This document shows, one piece after another, positions 63,476 to 64,000 of a stretch of 64,000 nucleotides of DNA (its first letter is position 1; each line of letters opens with the position of its first letter). Source of the stretch: Kalaharituber pfeilii (Eukaryota > Ascomycota > Pezizomycetes > Pezizales > Pezizaceae); contig WHUZ01000106.1 of NCBI GenBank assembly GCA_015179045.1, positions 62,001 through 126,000 of the forward strand, in the 5' to 3' direction. The notes below the pieces were generated by a model. That model saw only the letters and a program-made list of their open reading frames with translations. It was not told where the DNA came from and made no database searches. Position numbers and translations under genes: made by a program.

Positions 63476-64000
63476 GTTACCCTGAAGCCCTGATGGAGAT
63501 TCCGGGAAACTTCCGGGCAATTGTGTAGTATTCGCGGGTAGTTGAGATGGGGTTGCAGGACGTTCTGTAGGATAAACAGCTCGCTCATTAGGTATAGCTG
63601 TAGATGTAGCCGGTAAGGGGTTGATATCGATGTCGACTGTATTGAGATTTGGGACAAATCGAACTTGTCGATACACATCTACTGAGCGTTTGGATGGTAT
63701 GTAGATGCGGAACATCTTCTCACTAGGAAGATATCCCACTAGGTGACCCTCAAGTGCACGTGGTTCCAGTTTGCTGCCAGGACCACGAGTTTGTTCTGGA
63801 ATGTGCACGTAGCACTTGGTGTAAAAAGGGCGTAGATGTCCAATTTGAGGTCGTTTATTGTAGAAAATCTCATAAGGTGTTTTTCCCTGTAATACCATAT
63901 GAGGTAGCCGATTCTTAAGGTAAACAGCCCAGTTGAAGGCTTCAGACCATAAGAATTTCGGTGCATCTCCAAGAGCAGGTCGGACCATGTTTGCAATGGT

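Larger units (their letters stand above)
61390..64000 (-). mobile_element. Copia-2: damaged Ty1/Copia element, runs off the window
   Basis: Minus strand. The 3' LTR 61390-61589, a purine-rich tract (tgagagagag) directly inside it, then pol read toward the right edge. Same lineage as Copia-1 by pol sequence, but with a different, shorter LTR. Inactivated by an RNase H deletion and by insertion of the repeat 63012-63399. The 5' half lies beyond 64000. Confidence 0.88.
61584..64000 (-). pseudogene. pol: Copia-2 Pol, integrase end and RT, RNase H deleted
   Basis: From the right edge: integrase end (NMVRPALGDAPKFLW, QIGHLRPFYTKCYVHIP, GHLVGYLPSEKMFRIY), a low-complexity Pro/Ala/Ser linker, then the inserted repeat 63012-63399. 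Removal of that repeat with one gcgt duplication rejoins SVSMST to PMPQSSSHH in frame. The reverse transcriptase is complete (LDIKTAFLNGEL, VVYVDDLTIAG). After AVKRVFRY the sequence jumps to the last codons of the element (KHSKFSQQLGCNV in another frame), so about 480 bp of RNase H are missing compared with Copia-1. An intact Copia-1 relative is available 36 kb away. Confidence 0.85.

Noticed and set aside
63166..63678. Minus-strand frame with His/Pro repeats (HPHLHPHP)
   Set aside because: It is the alternative frame of the Copia-2 linker minisatellite read on into the inserted LTR-like repeat; not a gene.

Overview
The window looks like a transposon-packed stretch of a filamentous ascomycete genome. 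Evidence: short GT-AG introns of about 50-90 bp, the remains of a secreted GH115 alpha-glucuronidase, a fungal transcription-factor C-terminus, a TauD/TfdA-type dioxygenase with small exons, Tad-like LINE fragments, and AT-rich segments and stop codons that look like C-to-T / G-to-A (RIP-like) decay. No rRNA, tRNA or CRISPR array was recognised. The species cannot be named from sequence alone.

Layout. 1-3.1 kb: decayed sequence with four tiny poly(A) insertions. 3.17-10.25 kb: a broken Ty3/Gypsy element whose gag is split by a 3.4 kb TIR element (TSD TA), which itself carries three solo LTRs with perfect 5-bp TSDs. 11.3-13.8 kb: solo LTRs and tandem repeats. 14.1-17.4 kb: a truncated hAT transposase pseudogene and a four-exon gene of unknown function. 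17.8-20.7 kb: LTR copies and simple repeats. 20.7-25.9 kb: an almost pristine Ty1/Copia element with apparently identical 330-bp LTRs and TSD gtcat on the plus strand. 26-31.5 kb: tandem repeats, a large gene broken only by in-frame stops, and LTR debris. 32-41 kb: TIR elements inserted in other genes, a pair of hAT-type MITEs, a Gypsy integrase tail and LINE-1. 43.2-44.2 kb: LINE-2. 45.2-47.6 kb: GH115 pseudogene. 50.6-51.5 kb: transcription-factor pseudogene. 53.1-54.6 kb: Tc1-like MITE with another MITE inside. 57.3-59.3 kb: dioxygenase gene. 60-64 kb: LINE-3 5' part and a second, damaged Copia element running off the window.

The most unusual signal is a swarm of insertions only about 50-80 bp long, scattered from end to end. 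Each is a roughly 30-nt hairpin followed by A/T-rich sequence and a poly(A) tail, most flanked by target-site duplications that are almost always 13 bp. There are two hairpin families (A and B). The 3' ends of LINE-1 and LINE-2 finish in the same kind of hairpin plus poly(A), so the likely reading is that the hairpin is the reverse-transcriptase recognition tail of Tad-like LINEs and that these are minimal passengers or hyper-truncated copies. One site is filled in one LTR copy and empty in another, and one insertion is poly(T) alone.

Several insertions can be undone on paper because removing the element plus one TSD restores an open frame: the 3.4 kb element in Gypsy gag, the hAT MITE in a 122-residue ORF, the TA element in a transposase, and the solo LTR in Copia-2. 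These give a relative order of events for the region.
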